From CBDAUN01 sp965214615 (GTDB taxonomy: Bacteria > Pseudomonadota > Gammaproteobacteria > Arenicellales > JAJDZL01), in assembly GCA_965214615.1 (NCBI GenBank), contig OZ243952.1, forward strand, positions 372,001 to 436,000: a DNA stretch of 64,000 bases, read 5' to 3'. The first letter of the stretch is position 1. Each line of letters opens with the position of its first letter. Both the position numbers and the translations under genes were made by a program. The notes under the pieces were generated by a model. The model did no database searches and was not told the DNA's origin. It saw only the letters and a list, made by a program, of their open reading frames with translations. Positions 44,973-53,844 of the stretch are shown in pieces.

Positions 44973-45437
44973 ATGAGCACCGATTCGCTGCAGATTCGCC
45001 CGCTGGCTGCTACTGACGAGTTGCAGTGGAGACGGCTTTGGAGCGGATACCTTAAGTTCTACGAGACATCTGTCCCAGAGGAAGTCTACGCTGCGACATT
45101 TGCACGCCTTGCGGCTCAGGATCAGCCGGATATCAGCGGCTATCTTGCATTTGTCGACGGTGTCTGCGCCGGCCTGGTGCACTGCGTTGATCACGCATTC
45201 CTTTGGAAGGTCGAAAATGTGTGCTACCTGCACGACCTGTACACGGTTCCCGAATTCAGGAACAAAGGCGTGGCACGAGCGCTGATCGAAACCGTCTACT
45301 GTCAAGCCCGGTCCCGAGGCATCGACACCGTCTACTGGTTGACGCACGAAACGAATGCGCCGGCAAGACTGCTGTATGACGGAATTGCGAACCGTTCCGG
45401 CTTTATCGAGTACAGCAAGGATTTGTCGAATCCCTGA
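44973..45437 (+). CDS. GNAT family N-acetyltransferase
   Basis: 154 residues. A GNAT fold with the acetyl-CoA loop LHDLYTVPEFRNKGVARALIETV (about residues 88-110) and DTVYWLTHETNAPARLLYDGIA. The acceptor is not predictable. It is the last plus-strand gene of this run, 36 bases after the DUF1244 gene and convergent with moeA. Confidence 0.9.
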   Translation: MSTDSLQIRPLAATDELQWRRLWSGYLKFYETSVPEEVYAATFARLAAQDQPDISGYLAFVDGVCAGLVHCVDHAFLWKVENVCYLHDLYTVPEFRNKGVARALIETVYCQARSRGIDTVYWLTHETNAPARLLYDGIANRSGFIEYSKDLSNP

Positions 45438-45452
45438 CGATATGGTCGTTGA

Positions 45453-46757
45453 TCAATCCCCGGTATCGGCGGATTGGCGGAGCATGTCGGTGTTGAACGG
45501 CTGAACCGAAACTGTCGCGCCCGCGTCAATGTTGCCGCACTCAAGCGGCAGAACGATATAGCAGTTTGCCCGGCTCATCGAGGTGAGTACGCCGGAGCTC
45601 TGGTCTCCCGTAGTATCGACGAGCAGTTCGCCGTGCGCTCCCATCGACAGAATGCCGCGCTGAAATTCAAGGCGTCCGGGCGTTTTTCGAATCTTGCGAA
45701 TGCATTTGGCGGACAATGTCAGCGGGTCCAGGGCGGGGCCGCCCATGAGTTTGCTCAGTGCCGGACGGACAAATTTGTCGAACGTGACCATCACTGAAAC
45801 CGGATTGCCGGGCAAGCCGAAGAACCACGATTGGCCGATTTTTCCGAAAGCCAGCGGTCGCCCGGGCTTCATCGCAACCTTTCTCAAGGTCAGTTCGCCC
45901 AGGCTTTCAACGGCCCGCTTGACGAAGTCCGAGTCGCCGACCGATGCGCCTGCCGAACTGACTACGATATCGGCTGAATTTGCCGCATTGCGCAGCGCAG
46001 CGACGGTGTCGTCGAAGCTGTCGCGCACGACTCCCAGATCAACGCTCTGAGCGCCGGCCTCTTCGATCAGTCCGAATAGCGTATACCGGTTGCTGTCGTA
46101 TACGTCGCCGGGCCGCAGCGTTTCGTCGATTCCGCGCAATTCGTCGCCGGTGGAAAAGAATGCGACAACCGGTTTTCGCAATACGGCGATTTCTGCCCGT
46201 CCCATGGAAGCGAGCACGCCCAGTTCGGCGATGCCGATTTTCTGTCCGGCACGTATTGCAGTCGCGCCGCGGCGAATGTCGTCGCCCGCGTTGCGTATGA
46301 ACTGTCCGGCACTGTGCCTGCCGCGTATGGTGACGCTGGAGCCCGAAACATCGCAGTCTTCCTGCATGACTACCGTATCGAGAGTGTCGGGTACGACAGC
46401 GCCCGTGAGTATGCGGACGCATTCATCGGCTCTCACTTCGCCAGTGAACGGCTTTCCGGCAGCCGCGACGCCAGCAATTTTCAATTGGATAGGCGGTTGC
46501 CCGATCTGTGCAGCCCGGCACGCATAGCCGTCCATCGCAGAATTGCGATGCGCGGGCACATGCGCCGGCGCAATGACATCTTCAGCAGCGATCCGGTTTA
46601 GCGCGCTTCGAAGCGGCAGGCGATGCGCATCGGCTATTGGGTCGATGCGCTCCAGGATTGACTGTACTGCTTCGGTGTACGGCGTAGAGCCGAAGTCGCA
46701 GGCGTCCATCCCCGTCAGAGCAGGCGCGGTGCCAGTTTTAGGAGCGTCTCCAGTCAC
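45453..46757 (-). CDS. moeA: Molybdopterin molybdotransferase MoeA
   Basis: 434 residues. MoeA inserts molybdate into adenylated molybdopterin. Domains in order are N-terminal PAHRNSAMDGYA, a GEV-type insertion near VRILTGAVVPDTLDTVVMQED, and the catalytic MoCF-type core VAFFSTGDELRG, VYDSNRYTLFGLIEEAG, SSAGASVGDSDFV. The C-terminal domain has FGLPGNPVSVMVTFDKFV. A GTG start is chosen because AGGAGG lies 8 bases upstream; an ATG 16 codons later lacks this. The start overlaps moaC by 20 bases. Confidence 0.93.
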   Translation of the reverse strand: MTGDAPKTGTAPALTGMDACDFGSTPYTEAVQSILERIDPIADAHRLPLRSALNRIAAEDVIAPAHVPAHRNSAMDGYACRAAQIGQPPIQLKIAGVAAAGKPFTGEVRADECVRILTGAVVPDTLDTVVMQEDCDVSGSSVTIRGRHSAGQFIRNAGDDIRRGATAIRAGQKIGIAELGVLASMGRAEIAVLRKPVVAFFSTGDELRGIDETLRPGDVYDSNRYTLFGLIEEAGAQSVDLGVVRDSFDDTVAALRNAANSADIVVSSAGASVGDSDFVKRAVESLGELTLRKVAMKPGRPLAFGKIGQSWFFGLPGNPVSVMVTFDKFVRPALSKLMGGPALDPLTLSAKCIRKIRKTPGRLEFQRGILSMGAHGELLVDTTGDQSSGVLTSMSRANCYIVLPLECGNIDAGATVSVQPFNTDMLRQSADTGD

Positions 46758-47214
46758 CGGAACGTCCTCCTGACTTTTCCTCGAGCCGAACCGACTGAAT
46801 TTCCATGCCGCGATCGGATGACTTGCACATGTCGTAGATTGTCAAAAGCGCGATTTGGACCGCGTTCAGCGCCTCCATCTCGACGCCTGTCCTGTCGAGA
46901 GTCTCTACGACGGCACTGCAATCGACACAGGATTGTTCAACCCGGCATTCAAATTCGATGCCGACATGAGTCAGTGACAGAGGGTGGCAAAGCGGGACCA
47001 ACTCAGACGTACGCTTGGACCCCATGATTCCGGCGATCCGCGCAATCCCGAGCACATCTCCTTTCTTGCTGGTGCCGGCGATAATAGTTTTGAGTGTAGC
47101 CGGATTCATTGCGATGCGGCCTTGGGCTACGGCTCTTCGCACGGTGACCGGCTTTTCGCCGACATCGACCATGCGAGCTTCGCCGCGTTCGTTGAAGTGG
47201 GTCAGTTCGGTCAT
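46738..47214 (-). CDS. moaC: Cyclic pyranopterin monophosphate synthase MoaC
   Basis: 158 residues. Family phrases are MVDVGEKPVTVRRAVAQG, GTSKKGDVLGIARIAGIM, LVPLCHPLSLTHV (active-site region) and EMEALNAVQIALLTIYDMCK. MoaC follows MoaA in the first step of molybdenum-cofactor synthesis; moaA is not in the window. Its end overlaps moeA. Confidence 0.96.
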   Translation of the reverse strand: MTELTHFNERGEARMVDVGEKPVTVRRAVAQGRIAMNPATLKTIIAGTSKKGDVLGIARIAGIMGSKRTSELVPLCHPLSLTHVGIEFECRVEQSCVDCSAVVETLDRTGVEMEALNAVQIALLTIYDMCKSSDRGMEIQSVRLEEKSGGRSGDWRRS

Positions 47215-47287
47215 TTATTCTGGCGGCTGAGCCGGTACGAGGTGGTTGGGATGTTGTACGACATTGGTCTCCTATCTGGGGCGGCTT

Positions 47288-47488
47288 ATGGCAATCGGTT
47301 GCAAGATTCCTCAATCATGCGTCTGTCGACCTTTAGCGGCTTATGGATGCGAACCCTGCCAAGACGCCGCCGGCCAATCGCGCTACACGTGGCTTTGCCA
47401 GATTCCTGTCCGTTCGCCCGGACGCAGTTTCGTTCTGTGCCAGCCGTGTTTTGAGGCATTCTTGCAAACGTACAAGCGGAACTGCTGA
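47288..47488 (+). CDS. Small Cys-rich hypothetical protein
   Basis: A 66-codon frame (ATG) with eight Cys. Two CxxC pairs, CEPC (21-24) and CQPC (51-54), are spaced as in a zinc ribbon. The C-terminus CFEAFLQTYKRNC looks helical. I do not recognise a family, and the ribosome site (GGGG) is weak. It lies divergently next to moaC. Apart from it I see nothing in the 47215-47707 gap, and I could not match a molybdenum-cofactor riboswitch there. Confidence 0.4.
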   Translation: MAIGCKIPQSCVCRPLAAYGCEPCQDAAGQSRYTWLCQIPVRSPGRSFVLCQPCFEAFLQTYKRNC

Positions 47489-47707
47489 TTCTTGAAGATT
47501 GCCGTTAGCCATGAGTATAGTATATTGCTGTTGTATGGCTTGCTTGCGATAGAAAATAACATGGGTCGGTTTTGCGAAATCTGCGTTTGGCATCGCTTTC
47601 AAAGTTGTCTTGAAAGACCCTGGAAAGTCACAGTTTTGCTCAAACCGAATTATTTGAAACAGTTTTGCTGCTTCTACGACTTGCCTTCAAGTCATTGACT
47701 GGTACCT

Positions 47708-48505
47708 ATGAATCTGCCTGCCCGCCGCCAGTCAGGGCGGATGAGCGGATTCCTGATTGATATGGACGATTCCACATTATTGCGCTACAACCGGCAGATC
47801 ATGCTGCCGGATGTCGGGATTGAGGGCCAGCAGGCGCTCATCGACTCCACTGCGCTGATTGTCGGTCTCGGCGGCCTGGGTTCGCCTGTATCGATGTATC
47901 TGGCCGCGAGCGGCGTCGGGCGTCTGGTCGTCACCGATATTGACGAGGTCGATCTGTCCAACCTGCAGCGCCAGATCGTGCACCACACCGCAAGCGTAGG
48001 GCGCTCGAAGGTCGATTCTGCCGTGGAGGGTCTGACGCGCCTGAATCCGCAGATCGAGATTGTCGGCATCGACGGAGGCTTGTCGGGAACGGCCTTGGAC
48101 GATCACGTCGCCGCTGCTCATGTGGTGATCGATGCAACAGACAATTTCGACATTCGATTCGAACTGAACAAGGCTTGCCTGCGCCATGCCACCCCCATGG
48201 TTTCTGGGGCGGTCATCCGCATGGAGGGCCAGGTGGCGGTCTACCGGCCCGGCCAGGGTGATTCGCCATGCTTCAGATGCCTTTATGCTCCGGAAGATGA
48301 GCCGCAGGAACGCTGCAGCGAGACAGGGGTATTAGGGCCGGTAGCCGGTGTCATCGGCTGCATGCAGGCGGTCGAGGCGCTCAAGGTCATAACCGGAGTG
48401 GGAAACAGCCTCGTTGGCCGGCTGCTGCTATTTGATGCCGCGCAGATGCAATGGCAGGAGATTATTCTCCCGAAAGACCCGCACTGCCCGGTTTGCAGCG
48501 CTTAA
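47708..48505 (+). CDS. moeB: Molybdopterin-synthase adenylyltransferase MoeB
   Basis: 265 residues, E1-like fold. LLRYNRQIMLPDVGIEGQ, the nucleotide loop GLGGLGSPVSMYLAASGVG, DIDEVDLSNLQRQIVH, DATDNFDIRFELN and two zinc-binding CxxC pairs (CFRC and CPVC). It adenylates the C-terminus of MoaD (or of ThiS). No rhodanese domain. Starts at 47741 or 47762 are also possible; the domain itself begins near residue 22. Confidence 0.93.
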   Translation: MNLPARRQSGRMSGFLIDMDDSTLLRYNRQIMLPDVGIEGQQALIDSTALIVGLGGLGSPVSMYLAASGVGRLVVTDIDEVDLSNLQRQIVHHTASVGRSKVDSAVEGLTRLNPQIEIVGIDGGLSGTALDDHVAAAHVVIDATDNFDIRFELNKACLRHATPMVSGAVIRMEGQVAVYRPGQGDSPCFRCLYAPEDEPQERCSETGVLGPVAGVIGCMQAVEALKVITGVGNSLVGRLLLFDAAQMQWQEIILPKDPHCPVCSA

Positions 48506-48547
48506 TTTTTTATTTTTTCAACGGCGTGCGGCGCCAAGGAAGCAGAA

Positions 48548-49132
48548 ATGGTGTTAACTGAATCGTTCATGCTCGAACTCGGAATTGAGATGCCTCAATT
48601 TACCCTGCCCAATTTCAATCCCGCGATTGCCGCCGACATGGTGTCGTCATCCGATTTTGACCGAGCTCCTGCCACATTGGTGACATTTATTTGCAACCAT
48701 TGCCCCTATGTTGTGCACCTGAAGGGAGCCCTTTCGGTGTTTGCGAAAGAATATTACGACCGCGGACTGGCGGTGGCGGCGATCAATTCCAACGATGCCG
48801 ACCGCTATCCGGCAGACAGCCCTGAAAATATGACCGACGATGCCGAACGCTACGGATATGTGTTTCCGTATCTGTTTGACGAATCGCAGACCGTTGCGAA
48901 TAGCTTTTCGGCGGTGTGTACGCCGGAGTTCTACCTGTTCGACTCGCGCGGTACTCTCGCGTATCGCGGGCAATTCGACGGCAGCCGTCCCGGCAACGGC
49001 GTCGCAATCACCGGCGAAGACCTGCGCGCCGCAGCCGATGCGCTGCTTTCGGGCGGGCAGGTAGTGACGCATCAGTTACCAAGCGTTGGTTGTAGCATCA
49101 AGTGGAAGCCGGATGCGGCTGAGCGCGGCTAG
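48548..49132 (+). CDS. Thioredoxin-family (AhpC/TSA-like) redox protein
   Basis: 194 residues with a thioredoxin fold and the dithiol motif CNHC in VTFICNHCPYVVH (about residue 51-54). It also has LAVAAINSNDADRYPADSPENM, FPYLFDESQTVANSF and VCTPEFYLFD, as in thioredoxin-like proteins related to peroxiredoxins. No signal peptide, so it is cytosolic. Ribosome site AAGGAAG before the ATG. Confidence 0.9.
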   Translation: MVLTESFMLELGIEMPQFTLPNFNPAIAADMVSSSDFDRAPATLVTFICNHCPYVVHLKGALSVFAKEYYDRGLAVAAINSNDADRYPADSPENMTDDAERYGYVFPYLFDESQTVANSFSAVCTPEFYLFDSRGTLAYRGQFDGSRPGNGVAITGEDLRAAADALLSGGQVVTHQLPSVGCSIKWKPDAAERG

Positions 49133-49198
49133 GGGGCGCGGGACTTGAACTGATTCGCCCGCCTGCTAAGCCAAACTCTTCTGAAACGGACAACGCGC

Positions 49199-50368
49199 AT
49201 GGAACTCGACGCGATCCACTCTTCGATCTCCCTGATCTACTGCGGTGCCGCGCTGCTGGCGACAGTTGCGCTTTTCGCCCGCCAGGCGCTGCCTGTGGTG
49301 TACGTCGTTCTTGGCGCTGCAATCGGCCCGGGAGGGTTCGGACTGATTCAGGACGTTGCGCTGATTGACGATATAGCGCACATGGGCATCGTGTTTCTGC
49401 TGTTTCTGCTCGGCCTGGATCTGTATCCCCAGAAACTGCTCAATTTGTTCAAGACCGTTTCCTGGGTAACGGTGGCAAGTTTCTGCATTTTTGGAGCTGT
49501 CGCATACGCGGTGACCCTGGCTTTCGGATTCAGCTCGACAGAAGCGCTGATCTCCGGACTGGCGGCGGGATTTTCCAGTACCATCATCGGCCTGAAACTG
49601 CTTCCGACGACCGTTCTCCACCATCGGCACATCGGAGAGCTTGTCATCGGTGTCTTGCTGCTTCAGGACGTAATTGCAATTATCGCACTGGTCGCAATTC
49701 AGGCAATGCGGAGCATGTCCGGCGTGGACATTTCGTTTCTGCTGCCCTTGGCGGCTCTGCCGGCTCTGGTGGCTGCAGCTTTTGTGCTGGAGCGGTATTT
49801 TCTTCGCTGGCTGATTATTCGTTTCGAGCAGATCCGCGAATACCTGTTTCTGATTACGATCGCCTGGTGCCTCGGCCTGTCCGAGATAGCGCTGGTGGTG
49901 GGATTGAATCAGGAAATCGGCGCATTCATCGCCGGTGTGTCGCTTGCCGCTTCTCCGATTTCCAGGTTCATCGCCGAACGGCTGCATCCGATTCGCGATT
50001 TTTTCATGGTGCTGTTCTTTGTGGCCATCGGCGCGCACGTCAACCTGGGCGGAATCGGTCACGTGATCGTTCCGGCGATGGTACTGGCGGTCATCATGCT
50101 GGCGGTCAAGCCCGTTGTACTCAGACTGCTGCTGGTCAGTGCAGCCGAGACTGACCGCGATGCCTGGGAGGTCGGTCTGCGTCTCGGACAGATGAGCGAG
50201 TTTTCCCTGCTTGTGGTATTTGTGGCTATGGCGGCCGGGTTGATTAGCGGCCAGGTGGCCGACTATCTGCTCGTTGCGACAATTTTGACATTCATCGGGT
50301 CATCGTATCTGGTGGTATTCAGATACCCGACGCCGGTAGCGGTTTCAGACCGGCTAAGGCGCGACTGA
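49199..50368 (+). CDS. CPA2-type monovalent cation:proton antiporter
   Basis: 389 residues with about 11-12 hydrophobic segments. The Na_H_Exchanger (KefB/C-like) core includes LPVVYVVLGAAIGPGGFG, HMGIVFLLFLLGLDL, AAGFSSTIIG and a second half with LGLSEIALVVGLNQEIGAFIAGVSLA. No cytosolic TrkA-N/RCK domain follows, unlike KefB/C, so it is a minimal transporter. Confidence 0.88.
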   Translation: MELDAIHSSISLIYCGAALLATVALFARQALPVVYVVLGAAIGPGGFGLIQDVALIDDIAHMGIVFLLFLLGLDLYPQKLLNLFKTVSWVTVASFCIFGAVAYAVTLAFGFSSTEALISGLAAGFSSTIIGLKLLPTTVLHHRHIGELVIGVLLLQDVIAIIALVAIQAMRSMSGVDISFLLPLAALPALVAAAFVLERYFLRWLIIRFEQIREYLFLITIAWCLGLSEIALVVGLNQEIGAFIAGVSLAASPISRFIAERLHPIRDFFMVLFFVAIGAHVNLGGIGHVIVPAMVLAVIMLAVKPVVLRLLLVSAAETDRDAWEVGLRLGQMSEFSLLVVFVAMAAGLISGQVADYLLVATILTFIGSSYLVVFRYPTPVAVSDRLRRD

Positions 50369-50390
50369 AGCGGTCGGGAGCTGGAGCGCT

Positions 50391-51272
50391 TTGCGATCGA
50401 AACGGGCGGTAGTGGTCGGCAGCGGCTATGCCGGAAGCCGGCTGGCTGCGGAACTGGCGCAATCCGGATGCGCTGTCACAGCAGCGACAAGGACATCGGC
50501 AGTCGAAATCCAAGGCGTCGAATCGGTGCACGTGGACCTGGATCGCGTCGTCCGGGGCCGCGGACTGGACTGCGATCATGCGATTGTCTACTACCTTGTT
50601 CCGCCGCCTAGGGAAGGCATCGCCGATTCCAGAGTCGCGACGTTCACGCGCGACGTCATCAGCGGTTCGCCCGAAAAGTTCGTACTGATCAGTACGACAG
50701 GCGTCTACGGCGATTGCGGCGGCGCCTGGGTGGATGAGACAGCGCCTTTGAATCCTGCGACGGATCGTGCGCGAAGGCGTGTCGATTCAGAAGCGAAATG
50801 CCGAAGCTGGGCACAAGCTGCAGGCATAGAACTTGTGATCTTGAGGGTTCCGGCGATCTACGGGCCCACGCGTGTTCCAACCAGGCGGCTTCGCGAGGGC
50901 GTGGTGCTGCCTCCGCGCCAACAGTGCGGCTATACCAATCGAATCCATGTCGACGACCTGGTTCAAATATGCCGGCTTGCCGGCGAATCAAAGACTTGCG
51001 GGACATTCAATGTATCCGACGGCACGCCGATGCGCATGATTGACTATTTTGATCTGGTGGCCGAAATCTGGAGTCTGAACAAGCCTGCCACATCGCCGTC
51101 GGCGACAGACGGACTGAGCAGCGCGATGGCTGAGTACTTGCGCGATTCGCGAAAAATTGACAACACGCGCATGATGGAGGAGTTGAAGCCGAATCTGGCG
51201 TACTCTGACGCGCGGGCGGGTCTGATGATGTGTTTTGAGTCGGATTGCGCTGCGAATGCGGAAAGTGCATGA
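50391..51272 (+). CDS. NAD(P)-dependent epimerase-like protein
   Basis: 293 residues. Rossmann start AVVVGSGYAGSRLA, then ISTTGVYGD (YxxxK-like region altered), DSEAKCRSWA, ILRVPAIYGP and TNRIHVDDLVQI, as in extended SDR proteins of the YeeZ type. A TTG start is supported by GGAG in GGGAGCTGGAGC just upstream. It overlaps the next gene by 4 bases. Confidence 0.8.
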   Translation: MRSKRAVVVGSGYAGSRLAAELAQSGCAVTAATRTSAVEIQGVESVHVDLDRVVRGRGLDCDHAIVYYLVPPPREGIADSRVATFTRDVISGSPEKFVLISTTGVYGDCGGAWVDETAPLNPATDRARRRVDSEAKCRSWAQAAGIELVILRVPAIYGPTRVPTRRLREGVVLPPRQQCGYTNRIHVDDLVQICRLAGESKTCGTFNVSDGTPMRMIDYFDLVAEIWSLNKPATSPSATDGLSSAMAEYLRDSRKIDNTRMMEELKPNLAYSDARAGLMMCFESDCAANAESA

Positions 51273-52600
51273 ACCGAGTCAGGAATTTTGTGACTAGGCG
51301 AAAATTCATGACAGCGAGCGCTGCCTTAGTGCTGCCTCGCCCGGTGTCTTCCAATTCTTCGAGCGAATCTGACGTGGTGGTTGTCGGTGCCGGAGCCGCC
51401 GGCCTGGCTGCTGCGCGAACCTTGATGGACCAAGGCAGGAGCGTCGTGGTCGTAGAGGCTTCAGACCGAATCGGAGGCCGGGTTCATACGGATACTGAAA
51501 CATTCGGCGTTCCGTACGACATTGGAGCGCACTGGATGCACAACGGCACTGCAAATCCGTACTATGACTACGCGCTGGCCAGCGACTTTGAAATCTATCG
51601 TGCAAAAGAAAATTACCGGCTGTTCGCGCACTCGGGCGAAGAGGCGAGCGATCAGCTTGATACGTTCTGGGGCATCTACGGATCAATTGAGGATGCCATC
51701 GCCGCAGCAGGCCGAGCGGGCAGGGATGTCGCTGCGAGCACGGTGGCGAATCACATATCCGGGCGCTGGAGCAATACGGTAAGGTTTCTTCATGGGCCTT
51801 GGTCCATGGCGAAGGATTTTGACAAATTTTCAACTCTGGATTGGTGGAACAGCGTGTCAGGCGTCGATTATTTTTGCAAGGCCGGCTACGGCGCGCTGGT
51901 GGCCCATTATGGACGCGATATTGAAGTGTCTCTTTCCAATCCGGTCTCCCGCATCGACTGGAGCGGCAAATCCGTCGCTGTTGAGACGGCTATGGGCACG
52001 CTCACCGCTGGCGCTGTCATTGTCACTGTATCAACAGGGGTGCTTGCATCCGGCCGGATAGAATTTGTACCGCAGCTTCCGGTAATTAAGCGCGAATCGT
52101 TCGCTACGATATCCATGGGGCACTACGACCATATTGCGCTTCGATTTTCGAAGGATGTATTCGAAATGGGCGAGGACGGATATTTTTTGTTCGAAGTCGA
52201 CGAGGACGGAAAGGGATTCGGAGCATTGACCAATGCGTCCGGCAGCGGGATTGCATACTGCGATGTCGGCGGCAGCTGGGCCAGGGAGTTGCAGCAAGAA
52301 GGCGAGGCGTTCAAGATTCGCTATGCCCTGGATAAATTCAAATCATTTCTTGGCAGCGATGTGGAGCGTTCATTTGTAAAAGGCTCTGCCACCGCCTGGG
52401 GCCTGAATCCTCTCACACTGGGCTCTTATGCATCCGCGATACCGGGGGGCTACGCGATGCGCAAGGTTTTGCGCCGATCGATCGCAGACCGGATCTATTT
52501 CGCGGGTGAAGCGTGTCATCCGTCGCGGTGGGCGACGGTCGGCGGCGCACACGTGTCAGGGGTCGATGCGGCAAACAGTGTTATGCGAGTGCCGCAGTAG
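51269..52600 (+). CDS. Tat-exported flavin monoamine oxidase family protein
   Basis: 443 residues. A twin-arginine-type leader (TRRKFMTASAALVL, residues 10-23), then the FAD motif VVVGAGAAGLAAA, EASDRIGGRVHT and the C-terminal FAD region IYFAGEACHPSRWATVGGAHVSG. This is the amine oxidase/polyamine oxidase family, here predicted periplasmic. The start overlaps the epimerase-like gene (ATGA). Substrate unknown. Confidence 0.87.
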   Translation: MNRVRNFVTRRKFMTASAALVLPRPVSSNSSSESDVVVVGAGAAGLAAARTLMDQGRSVVVVEASDRIGGRVHTDTETFGVPYDIGAHWMHNGTANPYYDYALASDFEIYRAKENYRLFAHSGEEASDQLDTFWGIYGSIEDAIAAAGRAGRDVAASTVANHISGRWSNTVRFLHGPWSMAKDFDKFSTLDWWNSVSGVDYFCKAGYGALVAHYGRDIEVSLSNPVSRIDWSGKSVAVETAMGTLTAGAVIVTVSTGVLASGRIEFVPQLPVIKRESFATISMGHYDHIALRFSKDVFEMGEDGYFLFEVDEDGKGFGALTNASGSGIAYCDVGGSWARELQQEGEAFKIRYALDKFKSFLGSDVERSFVKGSATAWGLNPLTLGSYASAIPGGYAMRKVLRRSIADRIYFAGEACHPSRWATVGGAHVSGVDAANSVMRVPQ

Positions 52601-52766
52601 ACGATGGCCCAAAATTGTCTCAAGCTTCCGTATTCCCCGGTCAATTGATCATGCAGTTAATTCGGAACTCGGAATCAAGCGCATTGACCCGTACATTTGG
52701 TGTCGGCGATTGCTTGCGATGCGTTGCTGTCCCTGTTTTTGTGCCGCAAGTGCCTGAACCGTAAAA
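52601..52766. other. Intergenic, nothing recognised
   Basis: Gap between the amine oxidase and glk, both plus strand. I see no terminator with a T-tract and no clear promoter. Confidence 0.3.
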
Positions 52767-53732
52767 TTGTCAATCCGTTCTCAAGTTCATTCGCTTGTTG
52801 CCGATATCGGTGGCACCCACACCCGGGTCGCGCTCGCCGAAGGGTCAGCCGTGCTCGACGATACGATTTGCCTGTACCACAATGCAGAACATCAAGACTT
52901 GGCTGCCGTGCTCAAGCACTATCTGGCATCCGCAGGGGAGATCGAGTGCCAAATGGCCTGTGTCGCCGTTGCAGGCCCAGTGCATGACGGCGTTGCCGAA
53001 CTGACCAACCTCGACTGGCGCATTGACACCAAAAGGATCGCCCGATTCACCGGAGCGGATCGCGTGGTGCTCCTTAATGATTTGCAGGCGAAAGGCCACA
53101 CGCTGGGCCATATCAGTCGTTCCCATTTGCGCGAGATCATACCGCAGCCCAGTCTTGACGGCCGTGCGACACAGCTTGTAATCGGCATTGGCACCGGTTT
53201 CAACGCAGCATCTGTACACCACCTTGCTTCGGGTCGCTTCGTAGCTCCGGCCGAAGCCGGTCATGCCAGTATGCCTGTCGGCAATGGCGCTGATCTTGAT
53301 CTTGCGCAGTTCATTGCGGAAAGACAGGGATTTGCCGGTGTTGAGGACGTTCTGTCGGGTCGCGGGATTGAGCACATTCACGCATGGCTCGGGCATCGGG
53401 ACCAAGTGCCTTCAACTGCGAGTGCGGCAGAAATTTTTCAGGCCCTCGCCGCCTGCGATCCGCGCGCTGAAGAGACGTTGACGATATTCGTGCGCCTGCT
53501 TGGAATAGCCGTCGGCAATCTCGCACTCAACGCGCTGCCATTCGGTGGCATCTTCTTCGCGGGCGGAGTGTCTCGCGCCATCGCGCCGCATTTGACAGAA
53601 CTCGGCTTTGCCGAGGCTTTCCGCGACAAGGGTCGTTTTAGTGAATTTATGGAGAGTTTCGGCGTGTCGGTGATTGAGGACGACTATGCGGCGCTTACCG
53701 GGTGCGCCCGCTATCTCGCCGACTGCTACTGA
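52767..53732 (+). CDS. glk: Glucokinase
   Basis: 321 residues of the bacterial Glk family. The N-terminal ATP-phosphate loop is LVADIGGTHTRVAL; VAVAGPVHDG, LNDLQAKGHTLG, LVIGIGTGFNAAS and GGIFFAGGVSRAI follow. It starts with TTG and ends convergent to the glucose-transporter operon 112 bases on, so import and phosphorylation of glucose are encoded together. Confidence 0.94.
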   Translation: MSIRSQVHSLVADIGGTHTRVALAEGSAVLDDTICLYHNAEHQDLAAVLKHYLASAGEIECQMACVAVAGPVHDGVAELTNLDWRIDTKRIARFTGADRVVLLNDLQAKGHTLGHISRSHLREIIPQPSLDGRATQLVIGIGTGFNAASVHHLASGRFVAPAEAGHASMPVGNGADLDLAQFIAERQGFAGVEDVLSGRGIEHIHAWLGHRDQVPSTASAAEIFQALAACDPRAEETLTIFVRLLGIAVGNLALNALPFGGIFFAGGVSRAIAPHLTELGFAEAFRDKGRFSEFMESFGVSVIEDDYAALTGCARYLADCY

Positions 53733-53844
53733 ACTCGACACTGCTTGCGTCGGTTTCGGGGGCGATGAAATCGATTTGTTCTAGCGCACTAGGTAGGAAT
53801 TGGATGCGTATTTCGTCTTTTGCCCGATACCCGCACCTGATCTA

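Noticed and set aside
47489..47707. Possible molybdenum-cofactor riboswitch upstream of moeB
   Set aside because: I could not find the expected conserved helices; the stretch is simply AT-rich.
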